Shown one piece after another: positions 38,518 through 50,586 of a stretch of 64,000 nt of DNA. The translations under genes were made by a program, and so were the position numbers. This stretch comes from Pseudomonas mosselii (GTDB lineage Bacteria; Pseudomonadota; Gammaproteobacteria; Pseudomonadales; Pseudomonadaceae). The notes under the pieces were generated by a model. That model saw only the letters and a program-made list of their open reading frames with translations, did not search any database and had not been told where the DNA came from. Location: positions 5,611,501 to 5,675,500 of the forward strand of contig NZ_CP081966.1 of the NCBI RefSeq assembly GCF_019823065.1, written 5' to 3'. Positions within the stretch are counted from its first letter, which is position 1. Every line of letters starts with the position of its first letter.

Positions 38518-41481
38518 TCAGAAACGCGCCACCATCCCCACCCGCCAGGTCCGCCCCGGTGCAGGCATGAAGCTCTGCGCCAGCGGGTCCAGGTAGTAAC
38601 GATCCGTCAGGTTCTGCACCGACACATTCAGCTCGGTGTGCTCCAGCAGCTTGTACTTGAGGAACAGGTCGAACAACGCCACCGAGCGGTAGTCGATCTG
38701 CGGCGTGGTCGCGCCGGTCTGCCAGGGCTTATCCATCTGCGCGGTGGGCCCCGAGCTGTAGGTCATGCGCCCGCCCACGGTCAGTGCCTCGTCGAAGAAA
38801 CGCATCCCGCCGAGCAGGTTGGCCGAGAAGCGCGGCGGGTTCTGGGTGTTGGTGTACGAACCCATGTAGCTGCCCGACGTGCAGTCCGGGGTGTCGTGGG
38901 TGCGCTGATACCGATTGGCGCTGGCGCGTAGCTTGGCGGCGAAGGCCGCGTCGCAGGTCTCGGTCATCAGGTAGTAGGTGGCCGAAAGGTCGGCGAACAC
39001 GCGCCCGGCATCGTAGTGCGACTGCAGTTCCAGGCCACGGGTATGGAAGCTGTCGGTGTTGCTGAAGGTCATCTGGCCCCACAGGCCTGGGCTCGGGTCG
39101 TAGTAACGAGTGATGTAGTTCTTGATGTCGTTGTCGAACCAGGCCAGCTTGGCCGACGCCTCGTCGCCGGCGATCAGCAGGTCGCTGCGCAAGGCGCTCC
39201 CCCCCACTTCCCAGCTGCGCGAGCGCTCGGGCTTGAGGTGCTTGCCCGGGGTGACCTGCTGGGTGCCCTGGCTGGTCTCGAACAGCGACGGCAGGCGCAG
39301 GCCTTCGGTGTAGGAGGCATAGACGAAGGTGTCCGGGAGGAACTCGACATTGATACCGAAGGCCGGTGCGAAGCCACCGCCGCGGCTTTTGCCCTGCGGG
39401 GTATAGTCGTAGCCGGTGACCACGTTGCTGATGCCTTCGGGGTGGACCTCCACGTTGGTCGCGCCGGACTCGTTGAACGGCACGCCATTGAACGGCTCGT
39501 TGCTGTTCTCGAAGACGATGCCGTTGTTCAGGCGTGGATCGGTGGCGTCGGTGTACTGGCCGTTCTGGTCGGGGAACCACATCATGCTGCCCCAGTGCCC
39601 CGGGCTGCTGGCGGTGATCCAGCGCATTTCCCGCTCCTCGCGGCGCGCCTTGGCCAGCACGGTGTTGTCCTTGGTCTGGTAGTGGGCATAGCGACCGCCG
39701 CCCCACAGCGTCAGCGTTTCAGTGGGCTTGAATTCCAGGTTGCCGTTGAAGCTGAACTCCTGGCGCGACGCGTCACGCAGCATGCGGTTGGCGTTGATGT
39801 CATGCTGGGTGGAGACCACGCTCTTCTGCGGCTGCAGGTCTTCGAGCTGGAAGGCGCCGCCCAGGTCGAGCTTGAAATCGCCATGGGCCGTGGTGAAGCG
39901 CGAAACGTTGTTCAGGTCGCCGCCGATGCGGCGATTGTCCTGGCGGGACCAGGCGCGGTCGGTACGGTACAGCTGCGACTTGGGCGCCATCCAGGCCGCG
40001 CTCAAGGTACTGGTCTTCGAGTCGGTCAGCCACAGCCTGCTGGTGAGGTCTACCCACGGATTGCCTTCGGGCAGGTAGTGATAGCGGGCGGTGTAGGTGT
40101 CGATCCGGATTTCGCTGGTGGGGTACTGGTAGATGCCAGCGGTACCGTAGCGGAAGATGTCCGACGGCATGATCTCGCCCATGTGTCCGTCGAACCGGCG
40201 GTAGCCCAGGTCCAGGGTATGGTCGTCGGCCAGCCGCCAAGTGGTCTTGAGCAGGTAGGAGTCGGTCTCGGACGACGAATTGAGCACCTCCTCGCCGGCG
40301 TTGTAGGTGTTGGCGACGCTCGGCTGTTCGTCACCGTCGCGGTCGTAGAGCCGGTAGCGGTCCTGGCCCTTCTTGCCGGAAAAGTAGTTGCCCTGGTTGC
40401 GGTGCGCATAGGCCGCCACCAGGTCGAAGCGTTCATGGGAGTAGCCGAAGGCGGCGCTGCCGGACTCGGCCTTGGAGCCGAACAGGCTGCCGCGTTGGTC
40501 GCGCGGTACCGCGCTCAGGTCCTCGTCCCTGGCGTTGCGGTTGCGGTGCTCGGGCTCCACGCCGTTGTTCCACAAGTTGCCGGTCAGGCGCACGCCGACA
40601 TCCTTGCCATCGACCAGGATGTCCTCGACGCCGATGGTCTTCATCTCCACAGAGCCGCCGATCGCTCCCGAGCGGGTGCTGGGGCCCTTGTTCACGGTGA
40701 CGCTGCTGATCAGGTCGGGGTCGATGTAGCTGCGCTGCTGGGTACCGCCGTAGCCCCGGTAGACATCCACCGCCTGCTCCGAGCCATCGACCCTGACCGC
40801 CACCCGGCTCTGCCCCTGGATGCCGCGGATGTTGACGTCCAGCGCGCCACCGTTGCGGCTGTCGCCCACCTGCACGCCGGCAACGCCCTTGAGCATGTCG
40901 CCCACCGAAACGGTGCTAAAGCGGTCGAGGTCTTCGCGCGACAGGTGCACCGTAGAGCGCGGCGCGCGGTAGGTGTCGCGCTGCGGGTCAACCAGCTCGC
41001 TGGCCGCGACCATGGTCGGCGTCAATTCCGTCGCTGTCGCCGATGCCTGGGCCTGTGGGATGAGGATGTACGCGCCCCGCGCGTTCGGCAGCAGTTGCAG
41101 GCCGCTGTTGGCCAGCAGCCGCCGGGCCCCTTCCTGCACGGTATAGCGCCCCTTGAGCGCCGGAGCCGCGCGGCCGCGGGTCAGCTCGGGGTCATAGGAC
41201 AACAGCAGGCCCGATTGGCTGGCGAACACGCCCAGCGCGGTGCCCAGCGGCCCCTGGGCGATGTCGTAGTCGCGCGGCGTGGCATCGTCGAGCCGGGTGG
41301 ACGCCACGGCCGGGGACTCGGCGGCCTGGGCCAGGGTCGAAGCCGTGCCCATCAGGCAGCCGAGCATCGCGCAACGCACGGCGAAGCTGATCGGGGACAA
41401 GTGTTGCGAAGGACGCGAAACAGGGGAAAGCCGACGAATTGCGGGCATGCTTTTCTCGCTCGTGAGGTCAGTGCCCGGCAC
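38518..41481 (-). CDS. HasR-like TonB-dependent heme/hemophore receptor with signalling domain
   Basis: A 987-residue outer-membrane receptor. After a long signal region an STN domain (~70-145, 'YDIAQGPLGTALGVFASQSGLLLSYDPEL') is present, the part that contacts FecR for surface signalling. The plug contains 'DMLKGVAGVQVGDSRNGGALDVNIRGIQGQSRVAVRVDG', the pattern of HasR-type heme receptors, and the barrel ends in '...TWRVGMVARF'. The FRAP/NPNL-like loop region ('LRLPSLFE' to 'KHLKPERS') is recognisable. It is divergent from the fecI/fecR pair that would regulate it. No hemophore (hasA) or Has secretion genes are in the window, so it may take heme directly or use a foreign hemophore. Confidence 0.85.
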   Translation of the reverse strand: MPGTDLTSEKSMPAIRRLSPVSRPSQHLSPISFAVRCAMLGCLMGTASTLAQAAESPAVASTRLDDATPRDYDIAQGPLGTALGVFASQSGLLLSYDPELTRGRAAPALKGRYTVQEGARRLLANSGLQLLPNARGAYILIPQAQASATATELTPTMVAASELVDPQRDTYRAPRSTVHLSREDLDRFSTVSVGDMLKGVAGVQVGDSRNGGALDVNIRGIQGQSRVAVRVDGSEQAVDVYRGYGGTQQRSYIDPDLISSVTVNKGPSTRSGAIGGSVEMKTIGVEDILVDGKDVGVRLTGNLWNNGVEPEHRNRNARDEDLSAVPRDQRGSLFGSKAESGSAAFGYSHERFDLVAAYAHRNQGNYFSGKKGQDRYRLYDRDGDEQPSVANTYNAGEEVLNSSSETDSYLLKTTWRLADDHTLDLGYRRFDGHMGEIMPSDIFRYGTAGIYQYPTSEIRIDTYTARYHYLPEGNPWVDLTSRLWLTDSKTSTLSAAWMAPKSQLYRTDRAWSRQDNRRIGGDLNNVSRFTTAHGDFKLDLGGAFQLEDLQPQKSVVSTQHDINANRMLRDASRQEFSFNGNLEFKPTETLTLWGGGRYAHYQTKDNTVLAKARREEREMRWITASSPGHWGSMMWFPDQNGQYTDATDPRLNNGIVFENSNEPFNGVPFNESGATNVEVHPEGISNVVTGYDYTPQGKSRGGGFAPAFGINVEFLPDTFVYASYTEGLRLPSLFETSQGTQQVTPGKHLKPERSRSWEVGGSALRSDLLIAGDEASAKLAWFDNDIKNYITRYYDPSPGLWGQMTFSNTDSFHTRGLELQSHYDAGRVFADLSATYYLMTETCDAAFAAKLRASANRYQRTHDTPDCTSGSYMGSYTNTQNPPRFSANLLGGMRFFDEALTVGGRMTYSSGPTAQMDKPWQTGATTPQIDYRSVALFDLFLKYKLLEHTELNVSVQNLTDRYYLDPLAQSFMPAPGRTWRVGMVARF

Positions 41482-41532
41482 TCGATGCGGGCTTGCACCC
41501 CTTCTGTCGCATGACGGCGAAAAAGGTATATG

Positions 41533-41551
41533 CGTGCGATTCGCATTTTCA
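41533..41551 (-). promoter_or_regulatory. Candidate Fur box upstream of hasR-like gene
   Basis: On the minus strand GAAAATGCGAATCGCACGC matches the 19-bp Fur consensus at 11 positions, including the GAnAATG-nGAATC core. It lies 52 bases before the receptor start. Confidence 0.45.
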
Positions 41552-41581
41552 CTTGATCTTGTGATTTAACCAAATCTAGTG

Positions 41582-41600
41582 ATAATTGTTTGCATTTGCG
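41582..41600 (+). promoter_or_regulatory. Candidate Fur box upstream of the ECF sigma gene
   Basis: GATAATTGTTTGCATTTGC matches the Fur consensus at 12 of 19 positions, with a perfect left half GATAAT. It sits 19 bases before the sigma factor start, where Fur would block transcription in iron-replete cells. Confidence 0.5.
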
Positions 41601-41618
41601 CCCTGACGCCTCCCAGCC

Positions 41619-42158
41619 ATGACCCTTTTCAAGTCCCCGCCGCGGCCCGCCAAGCACTGCGCCGTCACCACGCTGTATATCGAGCACCACGCCTGGTTGC
41701 GCGGCTGGCTGGCGTACCGGTTGCGCTCCTGGGGGCGCGGCGTGGCCGACGATCTGGCCCAGGACATCTTCGTGCGCTTGCTCGCCAGCCGCGACAGCAA
41801 CCAGCCCGACACCCTGCGCCAGCCGCGCGCCTACCTGACACGCATCGCCAACTGCGTGCTGGTCAGCTGGCGCCGCCGCCATTCGCTGGAGCAGGCCTGG
41901 CTCGAAGCGCTGGCGCTGGTGCCCGAGGCGCTGCAGCCGTCGCCCGAGCAGCAGAGCGTCATCCTCGAGACCCTGCATGAGATCGACGCGGTGCTCGACA
42001 GCCTGCGCCCACGGGTCAGGCAGGCGTTCCTGATGGCCAGCCTGGACGGCATGAAACAGAAAGACATTGCCCAGGCCCTGAACATCGCGCTGCCAACGGT
42101 GAAGAAGTACATCCACGAGGGCTACATGGCCTGCCTGAGCCAGATGCCCGATGAGTGA
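41619..42158 (+). CDS. FecI-type ECF sigma factor
   Basis: A 179-residue sigma-70 family ECF factor. Region 2 ('YIEHHAWLRGWLAYRLRSWGRGVADDLAQDIFVRLL', with the -10 contact helix DDLAQDIF) and region 4 ('LRPRVRQAFLMASLDGMKQKDIAQALNIALPTVKKYIHEGY') are complete. It is of the iron-starvation (FecI/HasI) group and should direct transcription of the receptor gene when released by FecR. The gene overlaps fecR by eight bases. Confidence 0.9.
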   Translation: MTLFKSPPRPAKHCAVTTLYIEHHAWLRGWLAYRLRSWGRGVADDLAQDIFVRLLASRDSNQPDTLRQPRAYLTRIANCVLVSWRRRHSLEQAWLEALALVPEALQPSPEQQSVILETLHEIDAVLDSLRPRVRQAFLMASLDGMKQKDIAQALNIALPTVKKYIHEGYMACLSQMPDE

Positions 42159-43083
42159 CCAACCCGCCATTGCCCAGGCCGTGCTCGCCAAGGCCGCCGC
42201 CTGGCTGCTGCTGATGCAGGAAGGCCCGCTGACGCCAGCGCAACAGCTCGAGCTGGAACGCTGGCGGCGCCGCGACCCGGACCACGAACGCGCCTGGAAG
42301 CGCGCCGAGCGTCTGCTGACGCGCCTCGGCACCCTGCCACCGACCCTTGCCCGGCAGACACTCGTTCGCCCGCAGGACAGCAGCCGTCGCACCGTGCTGC
42401 GTGGCCTGCTGGTGCTGATCGGCGCGGCCCCGCTGGGCTGGTGGGTATGGCGGCAGACCCAGGAGGGTATCGACTACCAGACCGCAGTGGGCGAGCGCCG
42501 CGAACTGCTGCTGAGCGATGGCACCCAGGTCACTCTAAACAGCCACAGCGAGCTGCGAGTGGCGTATTCGGCCGAGGAGCGCCTGCTGCACCTGCGCCGT
42601 GGCGAGGCGTACATCGTCACCGCCGCGGACCCGTCGCGGCCGTTGCAGGTGCGGAGCGAACATGGCCTGATGCAGGCGCTGGGCACCCGCTTCAGCGTGC
42701 GCCAACGCCCTCGCGAGACTCAGCTCGCGGTCTATGAAGGCGCCGTGCGCGTCACCCCCGAGGCCGGCAGTGCCACCGTCATCCACGCAGGCTCGCAGGT
42801 GCGCTTCGACCGCGACCGGCTCGGCCTGGTGGAAATCGCCCGCGACACCCAGCTGGCCTGGCGCAATGGCTTGCTGGTGGTCGACGACATGCCGCTGTTG
42901 CAGTGGGCCCAGGAATTGATGCGCTACAGCGACCAGCGTCTGGTCTGCGACCCGGCCGTGGCCGAGTTGCGGGTCTCCGGCAGCTTCCCGGTCGATGACC
43001 TGCCTCTGGCCTTGGCCATGCTGAGCGAGAGCCATGGCCTGCGCGCGCGCGGCGAAGCTGGCGGGATGTTCATCAGTCGCTGA
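42151..43083 (+). CDS. FecR-type anti-sigma/sigma regulator
   Basis: A 310-residue single-pass inner-membrane regulator. The N-terminal cytoplasmic DUF4880 part ('QAVLAKAAAWLLLMQEGPLTPAQQLELERWRRRDPDHERAWKRAERL') binds the sigma factor; a TM segment lies near residues 80-100; the periplasmic FecR domain ('GERRELLLSDGTQVTLNSHSEL', 'GEAYIVTA', 'ALGTRFSVRQ') and a C-terminal secretin-like STN-interaction part follow. A twin arginine (SRRTVLRG) precedes the TM helix. It senses ligand-bound receptor and releases or activates the FecI-like factor. Confidence 0.9.
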   Translation: MSDQPAIAQAVLAKAAAWLLLMQEGPLTPAQQLELERWRRRDPDHERAWKRAERLLTRLGTLPPTLARQTLVRPQDSSRRTVLRGLLVLIGAAPLGWWVWRQTQEGIDYQTAVGERRELLLSDGTQVTLNSHSELRVAYSAEERLLHLRRGEAYIVTAADPSRPLQVRSEHGLMQALGTRFSVRQRPRETQLAVYEGAVRVTPEAGSATVIHAGSQVRFDRDRLGLVEIARDTQLAWRNGLLVVDDMPLLQWAQELMRYSDQRLVCDPAVAELRVSGSFPVDDLPLALAMLSESHGLRARGEAGGMFISR

Positions 43084-43193
43084 AACAGGGGCCAAAGGCC
43101 TCAACCACGCGACGAAATGCCAGCATCCGGCCATTGCCCCGGCACCATCGCCAATGGGATGATTCGTATTTGCAACGAATTCTCATCAAGGTC

Positions 43194-43892
43194 ATGCCCG
43201 TGCCCCCCAAGCTCCTCCTCGCCGAAGACGACCCGCGCCTGCGCCAGGACCTGGAACAGCACTTCATGCGCCGTGGCTTCAGCGTCCGGACCTGCGAGAA
43301 CGGCACCCAGGCATTGAACACGATGCAGCAGGCCCCCTTCGACCTGCTACTGCTGGACATCATGCTTCCCGGCATCGATGGCCTGAGCCTGCTCGACGAA
43401 CTGCGCCGGCACCAGGCGGTACCGGTAATGCTGATGTCGGCCCTGGGCGCCGAGCAGGACCGCATCAGCGGCTTCACCCGCGGCGCCGACGACTACCTGC
43501 CCAAGCCCTTCAGCCTGGCCGAACTGGATGCCCGGATCGATGCGCTGCTGCGCCGGGTGGCGCTGGACCGGCGCCCGTCCATGCCACGCAATGCCTGCAC
43601 GCTGACCTTCGATACCGCCAACCATGATGTCGCCCAGCATGGCCAGAGTGCCGGGCTGACCGGTTCCGAATACCGCTTGCTGGTGACCCTGCAAGCCCAT
43701 CCCGGCGAGGCGCTGAGCAAGGCATTTCTGTACCAGAGCGTCCTGCACCGGGCCTATACCCGCCTCGACCGCGGCCTGGATGTGCATGTGTGCAACCTGC
43801 GCCGCAAGCTCGCCGCCATCGGCGCCAGCCACCTGGAAATCCAGGCCGTGCGCGGCCAGGGCTATATCCTGGTCGATGCGGGCAACACCTGA
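43194..43892 (+). CDS. pfeR: Response regulator of the enterobactin-sensing system (PfeR-like)
   Basis: A 232-residue OmpR/PhoB-type regulator: receiver domain with the acidic pair EDD, phospho-Asp in LLLLDIMLPG and the conserved Lys in DDYLPKPF; C-terminal winged helix ending 'RGLDVHVCNLRRKLAAIGASHLEIQAVRGQGYIL'. ATG 43194 is preferred over an earlier in-frame start because the family begins at this residue. With the kinase gene it overlaps at TGATG. Position upstream of a FepA-type receptor and a siderophore esterase identifies it as the PfeR equivalent. The inverted repeat TTCGT...ACGAA (43157-43172) upstream may be its own or a Fur site. Confidence 0.85.
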   Translation: MPVPPKLLLAEDDPRLRQDLEQHFMRRGFSVRTCENGTQALNTMQQAPFDLLLLDIMLPGIDGLSLLDELRRHQAVPVMLMSALGAEQDRISGFTRGADDYLPKPFSLAELDARIDALLRRVALDRRPSMPRNACTLTFDTANHDVAQHGQSAGLTGSEYRLLVTLQAHPGEALSKAFLYQSVLHRAYTRLDRGLDVHVCNLRRKLAAIGASHLEIQAVRGQGYILVDAGNT

Positions 43893-45229
43893 TGCGCCGT
43901 CATCCGCTGCTGTGGAAACTGGCGCTGTTGCAGGTGTGCTTCTGCCTGCTGCTGACCTGGCTGATCTGGACCTGGGGCCTGTCGGTCGAACGCAGCACCT
44001 ACTTCCTGGCCCCCGCCGACCGGGTGTTCCTCGCCGGCTTCGCCGAACAGGCCGAGCAGGCCTGGCGCGCGGAAGGTGCCGATGGCGTGGAACGCTTGCG
44101 CCGTCGGCTCGAAGCCGATGAGAACACCTGGGTCGCCATCATCGGCCCTCATCTGCAAAGCCTAGGCACTACCGCGCTGAGCGCCGATGAAGCCAGCCGC
44201 CTGACCTTCATGCGCAAACTCGACTGGCCGATGAGCCGGCGCCTGCAGGACGAGCTGCCATACGTGAGCATTGCCTTCCCCGAACACCCCGAGGACGGCC
44301 GCCTGGTCATCCAGCTCCCCGAACACCTGCTGCCCACCGGCCTGACACCCTGGACCCACGTAGTCACCCACGGCGTGGCCCCCGCCCTGCTCGCCCTGTT
44401 GCTGGGCCTGGCGCTGTACCGCCATCTGGTCGTGCCACTCAATCGCCTTCGCGACCGCGCCGACGCCCTGCGGGCTGATGAACTGGATGGCCCCAGGCTG
44501 CCCCTGCAGGAACGCCGCGACGAACTGGGCGAGCTGGCCCAGGCCTTCGAGCACATGGCCGTGCGCCTGCGCAAAAGCCTCGACCAGCAACGCCTGCTGC
44601 TACGTACCCTGTCCCACGAACTGCGCACGCCGCTGGCGCGCCTGCGCATCGCCCACGACAGCGAATTGCCGGCGGAGCAACTGCGACAGCGCCTGGACCG
44701 CGAGGTGGACGACATGCAGAAACTGCTGGAGGACACCCTCGATCTGGCCTGGCTGGACACCGAGCAACCGCAACTGGCGACCGAGCCGGTACTGGTGCTC
44801 TCGGTCTGGGAGGCGCTGGTCCAGGACAGCTGCTTCGAAAGCGGCTGGCCGGTCGAACGGCTGCCCTGCTCACTCGGCCTCGACTGCCAGGTGCAGGCGC
44901 ACCTGGACAGCCTGGCCCAGGCCTTGGAAAACCTGCTGCTCAACGCCATCCGCCATTCGCCCGCCATTGGCCGAGTCGGCCTGGACGGTTGGCGCGAGGG
45001 CGCCTTCTGGCACCTGTGCCTGCGCGACCAAGGGCCCGGAGTACCAGAGGATGAACTCGAGCAGATCTTCCAGCCCTACCGCCGCCTGCCCGGCAGCGGC
45101 GCCGGCTTCGGCCTGGGCCTGGCCATCGCCCGGCGCGCCATCGAGCTGCAGGGCGGGCGCCTGTGGGCGAGCAATGGGCATCCTGGCCTGTGCCTGCACC
45201 TACTGTTGCCGGCAAGCGAAAGTGTTTAG
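43892..45229 (+). CDS. pfeS: Sensor histidine kinase of the enterobactin-sensing system (PfeS-like)
   Basis: A 445-residue membrane kinase starting at ATG 43892 (overlap with the regulator stop). It has TM helices near residues 8-32 and ~160-180 flanking a periplasmic sensor, a HAMP linker, the phospho-His helix LSHELRTPLARLRIAHD and ATP-binding N, G1 and G2 boxes ('NLLLNAIRHSP', 'DQGPGVPEDELEQIFQPY', 'GAGFGLGLAIARRAIELQGG'). In P. aeruginosa PfeS detects periplasmic ferric enterobactin and activates PfeR, which turns on pfeA. Confidence 0.88.
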   Translation: MRRHPLLWKLALLQVCFCLLLTWLIWTWGLSVERSTYFLAPADRVFLAGFAEQAEQAWRAEGADGVERLRRRLEADENTWVAIIGPHLQSLGTTALSADEASRLTFMRKLDWPMSRRLQDELPYVSIAFPEHPEDGRLVIQLPEHLLPTGLTPWTHVVTHGVAPALLALLLGLALYRHLVVPLNRLRDRADALRADELDGPRLPLQERRDELGELAQAFEHMAVRLRKSLDQQRLLLRTLSHELRTPLARLRIAHDSELPAEQLRQRLDREVDDMQKLLEDTLDLAWLDTEQPQLATEPVLVLSVWEALVQDSCFESGWPVERLPCSLGLDCQVQAHLDSLAQALENLLLNAIRHSPAIGRVGLDGWREGAFWHLCLRDQGPGVPEDELEQIFQPYRRLPGSGAGFGLGLAIARRAIELQGGRLWASNGHPGLCLHLLLPASESV

Positions 45230-45312
45230 AAAGTTAATGCGCTTTACTCTCAAATAGGATTTATTAGCATCTGTGATTTCTTGAATTCAGCCCGCCGTGC
45301 CGGAGATCACAC

Positions 45313-48500
<3,188 letters not shown>

Positions 48501-48504
48501 GCCG

Positions 48505-49302
48505 TCATCCAGCCTGGCGCACGGTGTCCCGCAGAAAATCATCCAGCAACCCGGTGTCCCCCCTCGTCACCGGTACTTCCCGCGCCTCTCCTGCCCGCGC
48601 CAGCTCGGCCTCGATGAACCCATGCAATACCTCATCCCGCGGTCCGTGCTCGGCCTCGCCGCTGCGGCGCTTCACAACCAGCAGCGCGTCGATCGCCGCC
48701 TGCAGTCGCGGGTCATCGACGGTACGCGCCATCAACGCGGCGAACGCCGTCGGCGGCATGCCCAGTCCCTGGTCGATCCAGCGCACCGCCAGCAACGGTC
48801 GCAGCACATACAGGTACTTCTTGAAACGCACCGTCTCGCCCATCAGGTAGCCGCGCAGGTTCTTGCGTGCCATCGACAGGTAGTGGTGGCGCACGGCGCG
48901 CGGCGAGTAGAAAGCCTCGCCCAGCTCGCGCAAACGCCCGGTAGCTTCGGCGTCGGCGCGGTACACCAGCGGCGAGCCCAGCCACTCGAGCAAGCTCGGG
49001 TTGGCGCCGCGCATCAGGCGCAGGGCCTTGCGCAGCTCCCAGCCGCTGATGTCCAGTTCGTCGCAGAGCGGCCGCTCGATCACATCGCGAGGCTCGTCCA
49101 CCCGCAAGTACCAGTCGTTGCGCGGCACGTAGACAAAGCGCACATCATAATCGCTGTCCGGCGAAGCGAAGCCCCAGGCACGGCTGCCGGACTCGCAGGC
49201 ATAGAGCACGTTCACCTCGTGCTCGCGCTCGATACGTTGCAATTCATCGAGCACCCGGGCATGCATGGCCTCGGGCAATGGGTGGGGGTCGTCCTGATAC
49301 AT
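48505..49302 (-). CDS. RlaP-type nucleotidyltransferase of the RNA-repair operon
   Basis: A 265-residue protein from ATG 49302 (AAGGAACG site); an earlier ATG (49329) lacks a ribosome site. The nucleotidyltransferase core is 'YACESGSRAWGFASPDSDYDVRFVYV' (G-S-x-A-x-G ... S-D-x-D-x-R). RlaP proteins accompany RtcB in RNA-repair operons and are thought to modify RNA ends. It lies 39 bp after rtcB on the same strand. The usual rtcA cyclase is not present between it and the convergent pfeE gene. Confidence 0.82.
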   Translation of the reverse strand: MYQDDPHPLPEAMHARVLDELQRIEREHEVNVLYACESGSRAWGFASPDSDYDVRFVYVPRNDWYLRVDEPRDVIERPLCDELDISGWELRKALRLMRGANPSLLEWLGSPLVYRADAEATGRLRELGEAFYSPRAVRHHYLSMARKNLRGYLMGETVRFKKYLYVLRPLLAVRWIDQGLGMPPTAFAALMARTVDDPRLQAAIDALLVVKRRSGEAEHGPRDEVLHGFIEAELARAGEAREVPVTRGDTGLLDDFLRDTVRQAG

Positions 49303-49341
49303 GTCTTCGTTCCTTGTACAGGGCGCCATAGGGCGCCCATT

Positions 49342-50547
49342 TCAACCTTTCACGCACACCACCTGACGCAGGGTATGCACCACTTCGACCAACTCCCGCT
49401 GGGCCTGCATCACCGCATCGATGTCCTTGTAGGCCATCGGGATCTCGTCGATCACATCCTTGTCCTTGCGGCACTCCACATGGGCGGTGGCACGCTGCTG
49501 GTCCTCGACGGTGAAGCGGCTCTTGGCCTTGGTACGGCTCATCACCCGGCCCGCGCCGTGGCTGCACGAACAGAACGCCTCCTCGTTACCCAGACCACGG
49601 ACGATGAAGCTCTTGGCGCCCATGGAGCCGGGAATGATGCCCAACTGGCCCTTCTGCGCCGACACCGCACCCTTGCGGGTCACCAGCACCTCGCGGCCGA
49701 AGTGCTGCTCCTTCTGCACATAGTTATGGTGGCAGTTGACCGCCTCGAGGCTGGCCTCGAACGGTTTGCCCAGCACCTTTCGGGTGGCGGCAACCACCGC
49801 CTGCATCATCAGCTCGCGGTTGTGCCGGGCGAAGTCCTGCGCCCACTCGACCGCCTCGACATAGTCAGCGAAGTGCCGGCTGCCTTCCTCGAAGTACGCC
49901 AGGTCCCGGTCCGGCAGGTTGACCATGTGCTGGCGCATGTCGGCCTGTGCCAGTTCGATGAACAGGTTGCCGATGGCGTTACCGACACCACGCGAGCCGC
50001 TGTGCAGCATGAACCAGACCCGGTCGGCCTCGTCCAGGCAGACTTCGATGAAGTGGTTGCCGCCCCCCAGTGTCCCCAGGTGCTGGCGGTTGTTGGTCTT
50101 CTCCAGCCGCGGGTGCTTGTCGGTGATCGCCTTGAAGCGCCCGGCCAGGCCGCTCCATACCTGGTCGGCCTGGTTCGGCACATTGTCCCAGGCGCCTTGG
50201 TCACGACGACCGAAGGTCTTGCCATGGGGCACGGCTTTTTCGATGGCCGTGCGCAGGCCGTGCAGGTTGTCCGGCAGGTCGCGGGCGTGCAGCGAGGTGC
50301 GTGCGGCGATCATGCCGCAGCCGATGTCCACGCCCACCGCCGCCGGAATGATCGCGCCCACGGTGGGGATCACGCTGCCGATGGTCGAGCCCTTGCCCAG
50401 GTGCACATCCGGCATCACCGCCAGGTGCTTGAAGATGAACGGCATCTTCGCCGTGTTCATCAGTTGCTTGCGGGCGTCGTCCTCGACCGGCACGCCGTCG
50501 GTCCACAGTTTGATCGGCTTGCCGCCCGCCACTTCGAGTATGTTCAT
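49342..50547 (-). CDS. rtcB: RNA-splicing ligase RtcB
   Basis: A 401-residue RtcB of the short bacterial type. It seals RNA 2',3'-cyclic phosphate or 3'-phosphate ends to 5'-OH using GTP and Mn2+. Metal and guanylate sites are visible: 'VGVDIGCGMIAART' (Cys ligand), 'GTLGGGNHFIEV', 'HSGSRGVGN', and the guanylylated His in SCSHGAGRVMSR. In proteobacteria it is under RtcR and sigma-54 control. It is the middle gene of slipin-rtcB-rlaP. Confidence 0.95.
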   Translation of the reverse strand: MNILEVAGGKPIKLWTDGVPVEDDARKQLMNTAKMPFIFKHLAVMPDVHLGKGSTIGSVIPTVGAIIPAAVGVDIGCGMIAARTSLHARDLPDNLHGLRTAIEKAVPHGKTFGRRDQGAWDNVPNQADQVWSGLAGRFKAITDKHPRLEKTNNRQHLGTLGGGNHFIEVCLDEADRVWFMLHSGSRGVGNAIGNLFIELAQADMRQHMVNLPDRDLAYFEEGSRHFADYVEAVEWAQDFARHNRELMMQAVVAATRKVLGKPFEASLEAVNCHHNYVQKEQHFGREVLVTRKGAVSAQKGQLGIIPGSMGAKSFIVRGLGNEEAFCSCSHGAGRVMSRTKAKSRFTVEDQQRATAHVECRKDKDVIDEIPMAYKDIDAVMQAQRELVEVVHTLRQVVCVKG

Positions 50548-50586
50548 TGCCTTGTTCCTTGTTGCGCTACGTCGTGTCGCAAAGGG

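Noticed and set aside
39016..41514. An 832-codon open frame on the plus strand
   Set aside because: Mirror frame of the HasR-like receptor; product is Val/Ala/Gly-rich without recognisable motifs.
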